Shown one piece after another: positions 1 through 7,258 of a DNA stretch of 64,000 nt. How positions within the stretch are numbered: the stretch's first letter is position 1; the number at the start of each line of letters is the position of its first letter. This stretch comes from Fen-1245 sp963835535. Its GTDB lineage: Bacteria > Gemmatimonadota > Gemmatimonadetes > Gemmatimonadales > JACORV01. Where the stretch lies: assembly GCA_963835535.1 (NCBI GenBank), contig CAWIFL010000005.1, forward strand, positions 186,001 to 250,000, read 5' to 3'. The notes under the pieces are model-generated. The model was given only the letters and a program-made list of their open reading frames with translations. It did no database searches and was not told the origin of the DNA. A program made the position numbers and the translations under genes.

Positions 1-987
1 CGCGATCTGGTTCTGGCTGGGCTTGAGGAGCAGCGGCAGCACCTGGGAGAGCGGGGGCGACTGCCAGGTGAACAGCGTCTCGGCCGTTGCGCCGGCCGGC
101 TCGGTATCGCCCGTCACGGCGACGCCGCCCTCCTCGAGCGTCTCCGTGAGCGCGGCCTCGAAGTAGCGGGTCGGGTCGGGCACCGCGACGGGCAGCCGCG
201 CCGTGGCGTGGCCCGCCGAGAGCCGGCCGCCGACCGTGACGGAGTCGCCGAACGGCGCCCGGCTCCACGTCAGCTGGGCGACGTTCGAGTCGGCCGGCGC
301 CGTGGCCACCGTGCCGAAGATGCGGAGCGGCGCGTCGCGCGGCACCAGCAGGAGGCTCGCCGCCGCGCCGGCCCCGATGCCCGGCTCCACCTCGATCCAC
401 GCGACGCTCTCGTTGAACTGGAGCGCGCCGACGGGGGCGGCGTAGTCGGCGTCCAGGTCGTCCCACGCCCAGCCGCGGCCCAGCGGCGGATCGGGGAAGG
501 CCGTGGCGTCGCCGGTCACGCGCCCGCGGATCACGCGGATGCCGCGCGCCGCGAGCGAGTCCACCCAGGGCCGGAGCGCGTGCAATTCGTCCACGGAGTC
601 GCCGGCGGCGTCCACGGCGAACGTGGGGTCGCCGCGCCCCACGACCTGGAGGTCACCGACCAGCGTGTCGCCGTGCCGCGCGCCGCGGGCGAGGACGGTC
701 GTGGTCCACCGGAAATCGGCGCCGAGCCGCGCCAGCGCCGCAGCGGTGGTGATGAGCTTCAGGTTGGAGGCGGGAACGAACAGCCGCCCGGCGTCGCGAC
801 TGTAGAGCACATGGCCGTCGTCCGCCGACTCGACGAGCACGCCCCAGCGTGCGCGGTCGAACGCGGGATTCGCGAGCGTGCTGTCCAGCGAAGAGGCGAG
901 CGAAGCCACTTCGGGCGCGAGCCGCGGCACGGCCCCGCGGGCCGCGCAGCCTGCCAGCAGCACCACGAAGGGGAGAGCGCGCCTCAG
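1..987 (-). CDS. dacB: D-alanyl-D-alanine carboxypeptidase/endopeptidase, PBP4 (S13) family, lipoprotein-like, C-terminus cut by window
   Basis: Penicillin-binding protein that trims or cleaves peptidoglycan peptide cross-links in the periplasm. About 329 residues are visible before the window edge. The N-terminus reads as a short hydrophobic segment ending in LLAGC, a lipobox, so an outer-membrane lipoprotein is likely. The motif SNLK near residues 74-77 is the S-x-x-K catalytic tetrad of the family, followed by a long S13-style domain (VVGRGDPTF, WAWDDL, YAAPVGALQFNE). The later SxN and KTG motifs lie outside the window. The start is uncertain: CTG at 987 gives the full signal sequence but overlaps the mobB stop, and GTG at 966 would leave only six residues before the lipobox Cys. 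It is last in a long minus-strand operon. Confidence 0.85.
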   Translation of the reverse strand, partial: MRRALPFVVLLAGCAARGAVPRLAPEVASLASSLDSTLANPAFDRARWGVLVESADDGHVLYSRDAGRLFVPASNLKLITTAAALARLGADFRWTTTVLARGARHGDTLVGDLQVVGRGDPTFAVDAAGDSVDELHALRPWVDSLAARGIRVIRGRVTGDATAFPDPPLGRGWAWDDLDADYAAPVGALQFNESVAWIEVEPGIGAGAAASLLLVPRDAPLRIFGTVATAPADSNVAQLTWSRAPFGDSVTVGGRLSAGHATARLPVAVPDPTRYFEAALTETLEEGGVAVTGDTEPAGATAETLFTWQSPPLSQVLPLLLKPSQNQIA

Positions 988-1505
988 CGCGCGCCCTGGA
1001 GCACGATGTCTACGACCCGGTAGAGCCAGTTGGTGTCGCTGAACCGCATCACCGGGATGGGCGCCCGGTAGTCGGACACGTCGGTGACCACGGCGAGGTA
1101 GGTGCCCGCGTCGGGCGCGTCGGGGGAGTACAGCGGCTGGGCGTGCACCGCCCGGCGGTAGACCTCGATCTTCGGCAGGTCCGACTTCTTGAACCCCTCG
1201 ACCACGACGAAGTGGGCGTCCGAGAGGTACTTCGCCGCGATCTCCCGCGGCCCCATCTCCTGCGTCGTGCGCGCGATCAGGACACGGGCCTCCGGCGACT
1301 CCATCACCACCCGCTCGGCCCCGCCTTCGTGCATGTGGCGCCAGGTGTCCTTGCCCTGCTCGTCGATCTCGAAGGGGTGGGCGCCGTGCTTGATGGTCAT
1401 CGTGCTGTGGCCGCGGCGCACCAGCTCGCGGACCAGGGCCACGACCAGCGTCGTCTTCCCCGAGTTCTTCTTGCCGACTATCGAGACGAGTCTAGGCTCC
1501 GGCAC
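984..1505 (-). CDS. mobB: Molybdopterin-guanine dinucleotide biosynthesis adaptor protein MobB
   Basis: GTP-binding partner of MobA in forming the guanine dinucleotide form of the molybdenum cofactor. The 173-residue protein opens with a P-loop (VGKKNSGKTT, residues about 10-19) after the first beta strand. It continues with family-typical TIKHGAHPFEID and VVVEGFKKSDLPKIEVYR. GTG at 1505 places the P-loop at the usual distance from the N-terminus and overlaps the mobA 3' end by 28 nt, a sign of translational coupling. Open frame further upstream is only the shadow of mobA. Confidence 0.9.
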   Translation of the reverse strand: MPEPRLVSIVGKKNSGKTTLVVALVRELVRRGHSTMTIKHGAHPFEIDEQGKDTWRHMHEGGAERVVMESPEARVLIARTTQEMGPREIAAKYLSDAHFVVVEGFKKSDLPKIEVYRRAVHAQPLYSPDAPDAGTYLAVVTDVSDYRAPIPVMRFSDTNWLYRVVDIVLQGAR

Positions 1506-2089
1506 AGGCGCTCCGCGCGCTCCAGGTCGTCGGGCGTGTTGACGTTGAAGAATAGAACGTCCGGGTCGCCGTACTGCAACACTTCCTCGCGCGGCAGCCG
1601 GGCGACCCGCACGTACGGATGGAAGCCGACGGCGCGCGCCTCCCCGCGCTCCAACGCGGCCCGGATGGCGGGGCCGCAGGCGCTCCCGTAGGCGGCGCAC
1701 AGCGGCTCCATTCCCCGGCGCGAGTCGCTCTCCGGGAGCGCCGCATCCGCCCCGTCCAGCCGCGCGGCCAGCGCCGCCAACAGCCCGGACGGGACGAACG
1801 GCATGTCCCAGGCGAGACAGACGACCGGCGCCAGTCGCTCGACCGCGGTGAGGATCCCACCCAGCGCTCCCTGTCCGGCGAGGACGTCGGGCACGACCCG
1901 GAGATCGGGGCGCCACGCGGCTGCGTCGGGCGCGTTGGCGATGATCGTGGGGGGCTCCCCCGTGGCGCGCTCGAGGGTCTCGACCACGCGGTCGAGGATC
2001 CGGCGGCCGCCCACTTCGATGAGCCCTTTCGGCCTGCCGCCGTAGCGCGAGGCGGCGCCGCCCGCGACCACCGCCCCGTGGATCGTCAG
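1478..2089 (-). CDS. mobA: Molybdenum cofactor guanylyltransferase MobA
   Basis: Transfers GMP from GTP to molybdopterin, acting with MobB. The nucleotide-binding signature AGGAASRYGGRPKG is at the N-terminus, the mid-protein CLAWDMPFVP matches the family D-x-P metal site, and the C-terminal FFNVNTPDDLERAE is diagnostic. A GTG start at 2071 would remove the first beta strand. An in-frame CTG at 2089 (LTIHGAVVAGG) restores it, is preceded by AAGG seven bases upstream, and sits ten bases after the fdhD stop, so I prefer it. Length from CTG is 203 residues, normal for MobA. Confidence 0.87.
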   Translation of the reverse strand: MTIHGAVVAGGAASRYGGRPKGLIEVGGRRILDRVVETLERATGEPPTIIANAPDAAAWRPDLRVVPDVLAGQGALGGILTAVERLAPVVCLAWDMPFVPSGLLAALAARLDGADAALPESDSRRGMEPLCAAYGSACGPAIRAALERGEARAVGFHPYVRVARLPREEVLQYGDPDVLFFNVNTPDDLERAERLCRSLDSSR

Positions 2090-2098
2090 GAGCGGGCC

Positions 2099-2830
2099 TT
2101 ACGCATCGGACCGGTGGACCTGCGGAGAGCCCGACACCGCGCGCCCGACCAGCTGGACGCCGGCGCGCTTCGCGATGGTCACGGCCAGCGTGGAGGGCAC
2201 CGACGGGGTGGCGACCCAGGCGATGCCGGCGCGGGCCGCCTTGAAGGCCAGCTCCGCCGAGATGCGCCCCGTCACGAGGAGGCCGAGGCCGGCCGGGCTC
2301 CGCTTCGCCATCAGCACCCCGCCGATCACCTTGTCCACCGCGTTGTGCCGCCCGATGTCTTCGGCGTGCTGCAGCAGCTCCCGCGCGTCGGTGAGCGCCG
2401 CGGCGTGGATCCCGCCGGTCTCGTCGTACTTCGCGCCCCGGCGGTACAGCTCCTTGAAGAGCGCGCGGATCGTCGCGACTTCCGGCGCGTCACCCCGCGG
2501 TGGCTGCGGTGTGAGCGAGCGCGGGTCGGCGAGCGCGACGCTCACCGCGCCGCATCCCGAGGCGAGGACCCGCCGGCGCTCGTCCTGCGTCACGGCGGCG
2601 AGCCGCTCCGGCGCGATCTCCGCCCAGAACCCGAGGTCGGTCGCGCAGGGGCGCAGCGACAGCAGGTCGGCGATCGTCTCGATGTACCCCTCGCCGTGCA
2701 GCCACCCCACCGCCAGCTCCTCCAGCTGGTCGGGCGTGCACATCCAGGTGACGGCGGGCTTGTGGTTCACCTCCAGCCAGACCGGCGTCTCTTCGACCGC
2801 CGCGAGCTTGTCCCTGGTCTCGTGGCCCAC
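2099..2830 (-). CDS. fdhD: Formate dehydrogenase accessory sulfurtransferase FdhD
   Basis: Carries sulfur from a cysteine desulfurase to the Mo/W bis-MGD cofactor of formate dehydrogenase. Conserved blocks are CTPDQLEELAVGWLHGEGYI near residues 31-50, TGGIHAAAL, EDIGRHNAVDKVIGG and TGRISAELAFKAA. The family CGxCG sulfur-relay motif is reduced to one cysteine here (ASGCGAVSV near residues 90-98): the second Cys is replaced by Val. The GTG start lies four bases after the PTPS-family stop. No formate dehydrogenase structural gene is in the window. Confidence 0.92.
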   Translation of the reverse strand: MGHETRDKLAAVEETPVWLEVNHKPAVTWMCTPDQLEELAVGWLHGEGYIETIADLLSLRPCATDLGFWAEIAPERLAAVTQDERRRVLASGCGAVSVALADPRSLTPQPPRGDAPEVATIRALFKELYRRGAKYDETGGIHAAALTDARELLQHAEDIGRHNAVDKVIGGVLMAKRSPAGLGLLVTGRISAELAFKAARAGIAWVATPSVPSTLAVTIAKRAGVQLVGRAVSGSPQVHRSDA

Positions 2831-2834
2831 GGCG

Positions 2835-3258
2835 CTACGCCTCGCCCCGATACTCGGCGCACAGCGACGGATCCTCCCGGACCCTCACCGACGTGAGACG
2901 GCATCCCGCCGGGAGCCGCGCGGCCACCCGCTTCCAGATGTCGAGGCACAGCGCCTCTCCGGTCGGCAGCGTGCGCCCGGGCGCGATACTCGGGGAGGTC
3001 GCGGTTGATGTCGCGGCCCTCGAAACGGGCCACCACTTCCTCGGCGAGGATGCGGTCGAGCGCCGCCAGGTCCGCCGCCATGCCGGTCGCGGGATCCACC
3101 GCTCCGGCGAGCGTGACCGCGCACCGGTACGCGTGGCTGTGCGGCGCGGCGGAGGCCCCGAAGGCCTCGGCGTTCCGCGCCGCGCTCCACTCGGGCTTGA
3201 AATAGCGGTGCGTCGCCGTGAACTCGACGGTGCGGGTCAGGTACGCGATGGGGGACAC
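2835..3258 (-). pseudogene. 6-pyruvoyl-tetrahydropterin synthase/QueD family gene with a one-base frameshift
   Basis: Family members act on 7,8-dihydroneopterin triphosphate. The first frame (GTG at 3258) shows a zinc His in FTATHRYF, the pair in PHSHAYR, and DPATGMAADLAALDRIL. The family C-terminus (TLPTGEALCLDIWKRV ... AEYRGEA, stop at 2835) is in another frame. Removing a single base near 2982, inside the run reading GCGCCCGGGCGC, joins the two as PEYRPGRTLPTGEAL, exactly the family pattern. The catalytic Cys region usually seen before HGH is replaced by ASAAP, so the substrate is uncertain. Either a sequencing or assembly indel or a recent inactivation explains it. It lies between the tungstate transporter and fdhD genes. 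Confidence 0.75.
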
Positions 3259-3274
3259 GCGGGGAAGATATCTC

Positions 3275-4276
3275 TCAAAAGACGCGGATGGCCACGCTCT
3301 TGAACGAGGCGAATGCCGTGCCGCCGACCGAGAGTCCCATCTCCTCGAAGCTCTTGCGCGTGATGAGCGCCACCAGCTCGATCCCGGCGTCGAGCGTGAC
3401 GCGCATCGCGGCGCCATGCTCCGCGACGCGGACGACGCGGCCCCGCAGCACGTTGCGGGCGGAGGAGTGGAGCGCCTCGGTCGAGAGGACGATCTCGTCG
3501 GGCGGGATGGCGAGCGTCGCCGGCCCCTGCCGGTCGGTCATCACGTCGAGCGCCAGCGGCCCGACGGTCACCGTCTGCATCGGCGCGCCGCCGGCGAGGT
3601 CCACGCGGAACAGGTTCTCCGGCGTGACGGGAGATGCCCGCCCCTGGTGCAGCGCGAGCAGGTCGTCCGCCCAGCGGTAGGCGTCCTCCAGGAGGTGCGA
3701 GGCGAACACGATGGTGAGCGGCCGCCGGGCCTGCTCGGCCGCGAGCGCCTCGAACAGCGCGTGCTGGGCGGCGCGGTCGGCGCCGGAGACCGGCTCGTCG
3801 AGCAGCACCGCGACCGGCTCCACCGCGAGCGCCCGCGCGACGGCGACGCGCTGGATCTCTCCGTCCGAAAGGGCGCGCGCGTCGCGGCCCGTCAGCTCCC
3901 GGAGCCGGAGGCGCGCCAGCGCGGCGGCCGCCCGCTCGCCGGCTTCCACGGCGTTCACCCCCCGGGCCCGGAGGCCGTAGGCGACGTTGCCCAGTACCGT
4001 GCCGCGGAACAGGTAGGGCCGCTGCTCCACCAGCGTCACGCGCTGCCGCGCCTGCCGCCGGTCCGCGGCCGACGCGACGGGCCGCCCCTCCAGCGCGATG
4101 GAGCCCGACAGGGGCGTGTCCACGAAGGCGAGAAGCCGCAGCAGCGTGCTCTTCCCGGCGCCGTTCGGACCCACGACCGCCAGCCGGGCGCCCTCCCGTA
4201 CGGCCAGCGCGTCGAGCGAGAGGGCTGCCCGTCCGCCGAACTGCTGCCGGAGCGCCGTGACCTCAAACGTCGCCAT
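3275..4276 (-). CDS. tupC: Tungstate/molybdate ABC transporter ATP-binding protein, TupC-like with TOBE/Mop domain
   Basis: ATPase subunit of an oxyanion importer. Walker A GPNGAGKST is near residues 36-44, signature LSDGEIQR replaces the usual LSGGE, Walker B is AVLLDEPVS, and the switch His is in FASHLLEDA. Residues about 265-333 form a C-terminal molbindin/TOBE-like domain (VLRGRVVRVAEHG ... RVTLDAGIELVALITRKS), typical of molybdate and tungstate systems. It overlaps the permease gene by 14 nt. The linkage to mobAB and fdhD supports Mo or W as substrate. The choice between the two metals is inference. Confidence 0.85.
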   Translation of the reverse strand: MATFEVTALRQQFGGRAALSLDALAVREGARLAVVGPNGAGKSTLLRLLAFVDTPLSGSIALEGRPVASAADRRQARQRVTLVEQRPYLFRGTVLGNVAYGLRARGVNAVEAGERAAAALARLRLRELTGRDARALSDGEIQRVAVARALAVEPVAVLLDEPVSGADRAAQHALFEALAAEQARRPLTIVFASHLLEDAYRWADDLLALHQGRASPVTPENLFRVDLAGGAPMQTVTVGPLALDVMTDRQGPATLAIPPDEIVLSTEALHSSARNVLRGRVVRVAEHGAAMRVTLDAGIELVALITRKSFEEMGLSVGGTAFASFKSVAIRVF

Positions 4277-4916
4277 GGCCCTGCAGCAGCTGGATCAGCA
4301 CGCTCACGGTGAGTGCGAGGGCGAGGAGGATCAGGCCGAGCGCGACCGCGAGGCCGAAATCGCCCTGCGACGTCGCCAGCGTGATGGCGGTGGTCAGCGT
4401 CCGCGTCTCGTGCCGGACGTTGCCGCCGACCATCAGTGCGGCGCCGACCTCGGAGAGCACCCGGCCGAAGGCGACCACGACGCCCGCCAGCAGCGCGAAC
4501 CGCGCCTCCCGCGCGACGGTCCAGGCGGTGCGCAGCGTGCCGGCTCCCAGCGTGAGCGCGGTGCGCCGCACGCGCGGGTCCACCGCCTGGATGGCGGCGG
4601 CCGAGAGCGCGGTCGCGATGGGGAGGGCCAGCACCACCTCGGCGACGACGATCGCCTGCCAGGTGTACAGCATCCCCAGTGCGCCGAGCGGCCCGCGGCG
4701 CGCCAGCAACAGGTAGATGAGGAGGCCGATGACCACCGTCGGCAGCGCGAGCGCCGTGTTGAGGAGGGCGAGCAGGATGCGGCGCCCGGCGAAACGGGTC
4801 CATCCCAAGAAGAAACCGAGCGGGATGCCCAGCAGGCAGGCGAGGACGGTGGCGGCGAGCGCGATCTTGAGCGAGAGGACCGCGATCCCGAGGACTTCTC
4901 CTGCCGGCGCGCTCAC
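4263..4916 (-). CDS. tupB: Tungstate/molybdate ABC transporter permease, TupB-like
   Basis: Inner-membrane permease of 217 residues with about five to six hydrophobic segments. The family-specific loop LSEVGAALMVGGNVRH, around residues 144-159, is the ATPase-coupling region seen in TupB/WtpB proteins. The GTG start at 4916 is ten bases after the outer-membrane barrel gene. The substrate-binding subunit normally found directly upstream (TupA) is missing here and is not elsewhere in the window. Confidence 0.85.
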   Translation of the reverse strand: MSAPAGEVLGIAVLSLKIALAATVLACLLGIPLGFFLGWTRFAGRRILLALLNTALALPTVVIGLLIYLLLARRGPLGALGMLYTWQAIVVAEVVLALPIATALSAAAIQAVDPRVRRTALTLGAGTLRTAWTVAREARFALLAGVVVAFGRVLSEVGAALMVGGNVRHETRTLTTAITLATSQGDFGLAVALGLILLALALTVSVLIQLLQGHGDV

Positions 4917-4926
4917 ACCAGTCAGA

Positions 4927-5682
4927 TCAGAAGTTGAAGCCGTACGTCACGCCGACCCACAGCGTGAGGTTGTTGTACCAGACGTGGTCCCCCACCAGCA
5001 CCGAATTGATGGTGGAGTAGTCGGTGTGGCCGGCGTAGGGCACCGTGATGTACGACAGCGGGAAGTTGTACCGGTAGTAGTAGTCCCGCACCTCGAACTG
5101 CAGCTCGAGGCCGCGCGAGATGAAGAGGCGAGTGCCGACCGCCGGGACGACGTCGAAATTGGTGCCCAGCGCGAACCCGCCGGGATCCACCACGTTGGCG
5201 GAGGGCGCCGTGATCCCGCCGCCCAGGTAGACGTACGGCGCGAGGCGGTGCCACGTCTTGGCGCCGGTCAGGTTGAGCTGCAGGCCGAGGTCGGCCGCGA
5301 GGAGCCGCACCTTCAGGGTGCCCATGTCCCGCGCCGTGTCGCCTCCGGCGTCGATCTGCAGCCGGTTGGTGAACGCCTCGCCGATGGTGGCCGAGATGTC
5401 GAGGGCGTCGGCGACGCGCACGTTCAATCGCCCGCCGAGCATCAGGCCGGGCCGCACGCCGGTGTGCGCATCATTCCGATTCCCGGCGAAGCGGCCCACG
5501 AACAGCGTGAATCCCTCGTGGGTCAGGATGTCCTGGTACGGGGAGTGCTCCGGCGCCGTGCCGACCTCCTGTGCCCGGAGCGCTGAGGGCACCGACGCAC
5601 AGACGCACAGAGGCACAGCAAGTGCCAGCGCGAGCCGTCGCCGTGCGTGCGTGCGTCCGTGCGTCCGTGCGTCCGGCCTCAT
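4927..5682 (-). CDS. Outer-membrane beta-barrel protein with signal peptide
   Basis: A 251-residue exported protein: a charged N-terminus rich in Arg/His, a hydrophobic core (LALALAVPLCVCASV), and a cleavage region ALRAQ. The mature part alternates polar and hydrophobic residues in strands and ends with an aromatic (WVGVTYGFNF), the pattern of small outer-membrane barrels. Repeated RLFISRGLELQFEVRDYYYR-type strands support this. No specific family is recognised. The ATG overlaps the gpmI stop as ATGA. The first codons contain three tandem copies of an 8-base unit, so slippage there would shift the frame. Confidence 0.75.
   Translation of the reverse strand: MRPDARTHGRTHARRRLALALAVPLCVCASVPSALRAQEVGTAPEHSPYQDILTHEGFTLFVGRFAGNRNDAHTGVRPGLMLGGRLNVRVADALDISATIGEAFTNRLQIDAGGDTARDMGTLKVRLLAADLGLQLNLTGAKTWHRLAPYVYLGGGITAPSANVVDPGGFALGTNFDVVPAVGTRLFISRGLELQFEVRDYYYRYNFPLSYITVPYAGHTDYSTINSVLVGDHVWYNNLTLWVGVTYGFNF
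5654..5678 (-). repeat. Tandem 8-base repeat just after a start codon
   Basis: Plus-strand unit GTGCGTCC occurs three times in a row, preceded by related GTGC units. It begins within a few bases of the barrel-gene start codon. Since 8 is not a multiple of 3, gain or loss of one unit would change the reading frame. Confidence 0.8.
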
Positions 5683-7223
5683 ATGGTCTCCCGTAGATCG
5701 CGCCCGGTCATCGCCTTCGGCCGCTCCAGCCCCAGCAGCCCCAGCACGGTGGGTCCCACGTCCCGGAGCGAGCAGCCGGGCCGGAGCCGGCCGCGGAACG
5801 CCTCGTCCATCAGGAGCAGCGGCACCGGGTTCGTGGTGTGCGCGGTGTGCGGCCCGCCGGTGTCCGGATCGATCATCATTTCGCAGTTGCCGTGGTCGGC
5901 GGTGATGAGGAGCGACGCCTTCGCCTGCTCGGCCGCCGCCACCACGCGCTGCAGGCAGCCGTCCACCGTCTCCACCGCCTTGACCGCCGCCGCGATCTTC
6001 CCGGTGTGCCCCACCATGTCGCCGTTCGCGTAGTTGGCGAGGATGAAGTCGTAGCGCCGTTCCGTGATGCCGCGGCACAGGATGTCGGTGATCCCCGACG
6101 CGCTCATCTCGGGCTTGAGGTCGTAGGTCGCCACCTTCTGGCTGTCCACCAGGAGCCGTTCCTCGCCGGGATACGGCTTCTCGATCCCGCCGTTGAAGAA
6201 GTAGGTCACGTGCGCATACTTCTCCGTCTCCGCGGTGCGCAGCATCCGCATCCCGTTCTTGCTGACCACGTCCGCCAGAATCTCGTTCAGCACCATCGGG
6301 CCGAAGACCTCGGGGACGGTGAAGGTCTGGTCGTACTCCGTCATCGTCACGACCTCGATCAGAGGCGCGCCGCGCTCAAACCCCGCAAAGTCCGGTTGGG
6401 TCCACGCGCGCACCATCTGGCGCATCCGGTCCGCGCGGAAGTTGAAGCACAGGATGCCGTCGCCCTCCCGGATCGTCGCGACCGGCGTCCCGTCCGCGCC
6501 GGTGATCACGATCGGCTTGACGAACTCGTCCGTCTCGCCGCGCGCGTACGCCGCGCCGATCGCCTCGACCGGATCCGTGGCGAGGATCCCCACCCCGTGC
6601 ATCATCGCGTCGTAGGCGAGCTTGGTGCGGTCCCACCGCTTGTCACGGTCCATCGCGAAGTACCGCCCGCACATCGTGGCCACCACGGCGCGGCCCCGCG
6701 CCGCCGTCACCAGCTCCCGCATGAAGCCCTGCGCGGAAGCGGGGGGCGTGTCGCGGCCGTCGAGCAGCGCGTGGATGGCGGTGCGCGGCATCCGCTGGCG
6801 CTCGGCGAGATCGATGCACGCCTCCAGGTGCCGGTCGAGCGCGTGCACGCCGCCCGAGCCGATGAGGCCGTAGAGGTGGAGCGTGCCGCCGCGCTGCTTC
6901 ACGTCCGCGCACAGCTTCAGGAGCGCCGCGTTCTCGAAGAACTCCCCCGACTTGATCGCGTCCGAGACGCGCACGATGTCCTGCGGGACGATGCGGCCGG
7001 CGCCGAGGTTGAGGTGGCCGACCTCGGAGTTGCCCATCTGGCCCTCCGGCAGGCCCACGTCCGGCCCGGAGGCCTCCAGCAACGTGCGCGGGAGCGAGTC
7101 CCAGAGCTTGTGCCAGATGGGGGAGCGCGCCAGCTCGATGGCGTTCCCGTCTCGGCCGCGGCGGTAGCCCCATCCGTCCAGGACCACCAGGACCACGGCT
7201 CCGCGCCTCGCTGCGTTTGACAT
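5679..7223 (-). CDS. gpmI: 2,3-bisphosphoglycerate-independent phosphoglycerate mutase
   Basis: Interconverts 3- and 2-phosphoglycerate in glycolysis and gluconeogenesis using two Mn ions and a phosphoserine intermediate. The catalytic Ser is in QMGNSEVGH near residue 62, after the metal-binding LDGWGYR at the N-terminus. Later family blocks include ALLDGRDTPP, RYFAMDRDKRWDRT, NFRADRMRQ, TADHGNCEMM and GPHTAHTTNPVP. About 514 residues is the normal length. I chose ATG at 7223 because GGGAG lies just upstream, although a GTG at 7226 is also possible. It is first in a long minus-strand operon. Confidence 0.97.
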   Translation of the reverse strand: MSNAARRGAVVLVVLDGWGYRRGRDGNAIELARSPIWHKLWDSLPRTLLEASGPDVGLPEGQMGNSEVGHLNLGAGRIVPQDIVRVSDAIKSGEFFENAALLKLCADVKQRGGTLHLYGLIGSGGVHALDRHLEACIDLAERQRMPRTAIHALLDGRDTPPASAQGFMRELVTAARGRAVVATMCGRYFAMDRDKRWDRTKLAYDAMMHGVGILATDPVEAIGAAYARGETDEFVKPIVITGADGTPVATIREGDGILCFNFRADRMRQMVRAWTQPDFAGFERGAPLIEVVTMTEYDQTFTVPEVFGPMVLNEILADVVSKNGMRMLRTAETEKYAHVTYFFNGGIEKPYPGEERLLVDSQKVATYDLKPEMSASGITDILCRGITERRYDFILANYANGDMVGHTGKIAAAVKAVETVDGCLQRVVAAAEQAKASLLITADHGNCEMMIDPDTGGPHTAHTTNPVPLLLMDEAFRGRLRPGCSLRDVGPTVLGLLGLERPKAMTGRDLRETI

Positions 7224-7245
7224 CACAACTCCCAGGTTCTACAAT
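7217..7245 (+). promoter_or_regulatory. Sigma70-type promoter for the SH3-like protein gene
   Basis: TTGACA at 7217-7222 and TACAAT at 7240-7245 are separated by exactly 17 bases, an almost perfect consensus. The -35 box overlaps the first codons of divergent gpmI. Expected initiation near 7252 leaves only about seven bases before the ATG at 7259. Confidence 0.75.
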
Positions 7246-7258
7246 GACTTTCGTGCAG

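Noticed and set aside
7244..7258. ATG at 7244 as start of the SH3-like protein
   Set aside because: It overlaps the -10 box of a near-consensus promoter and lacks a ribosome binding site. ATG at 7259 gives a normal signal peptide.
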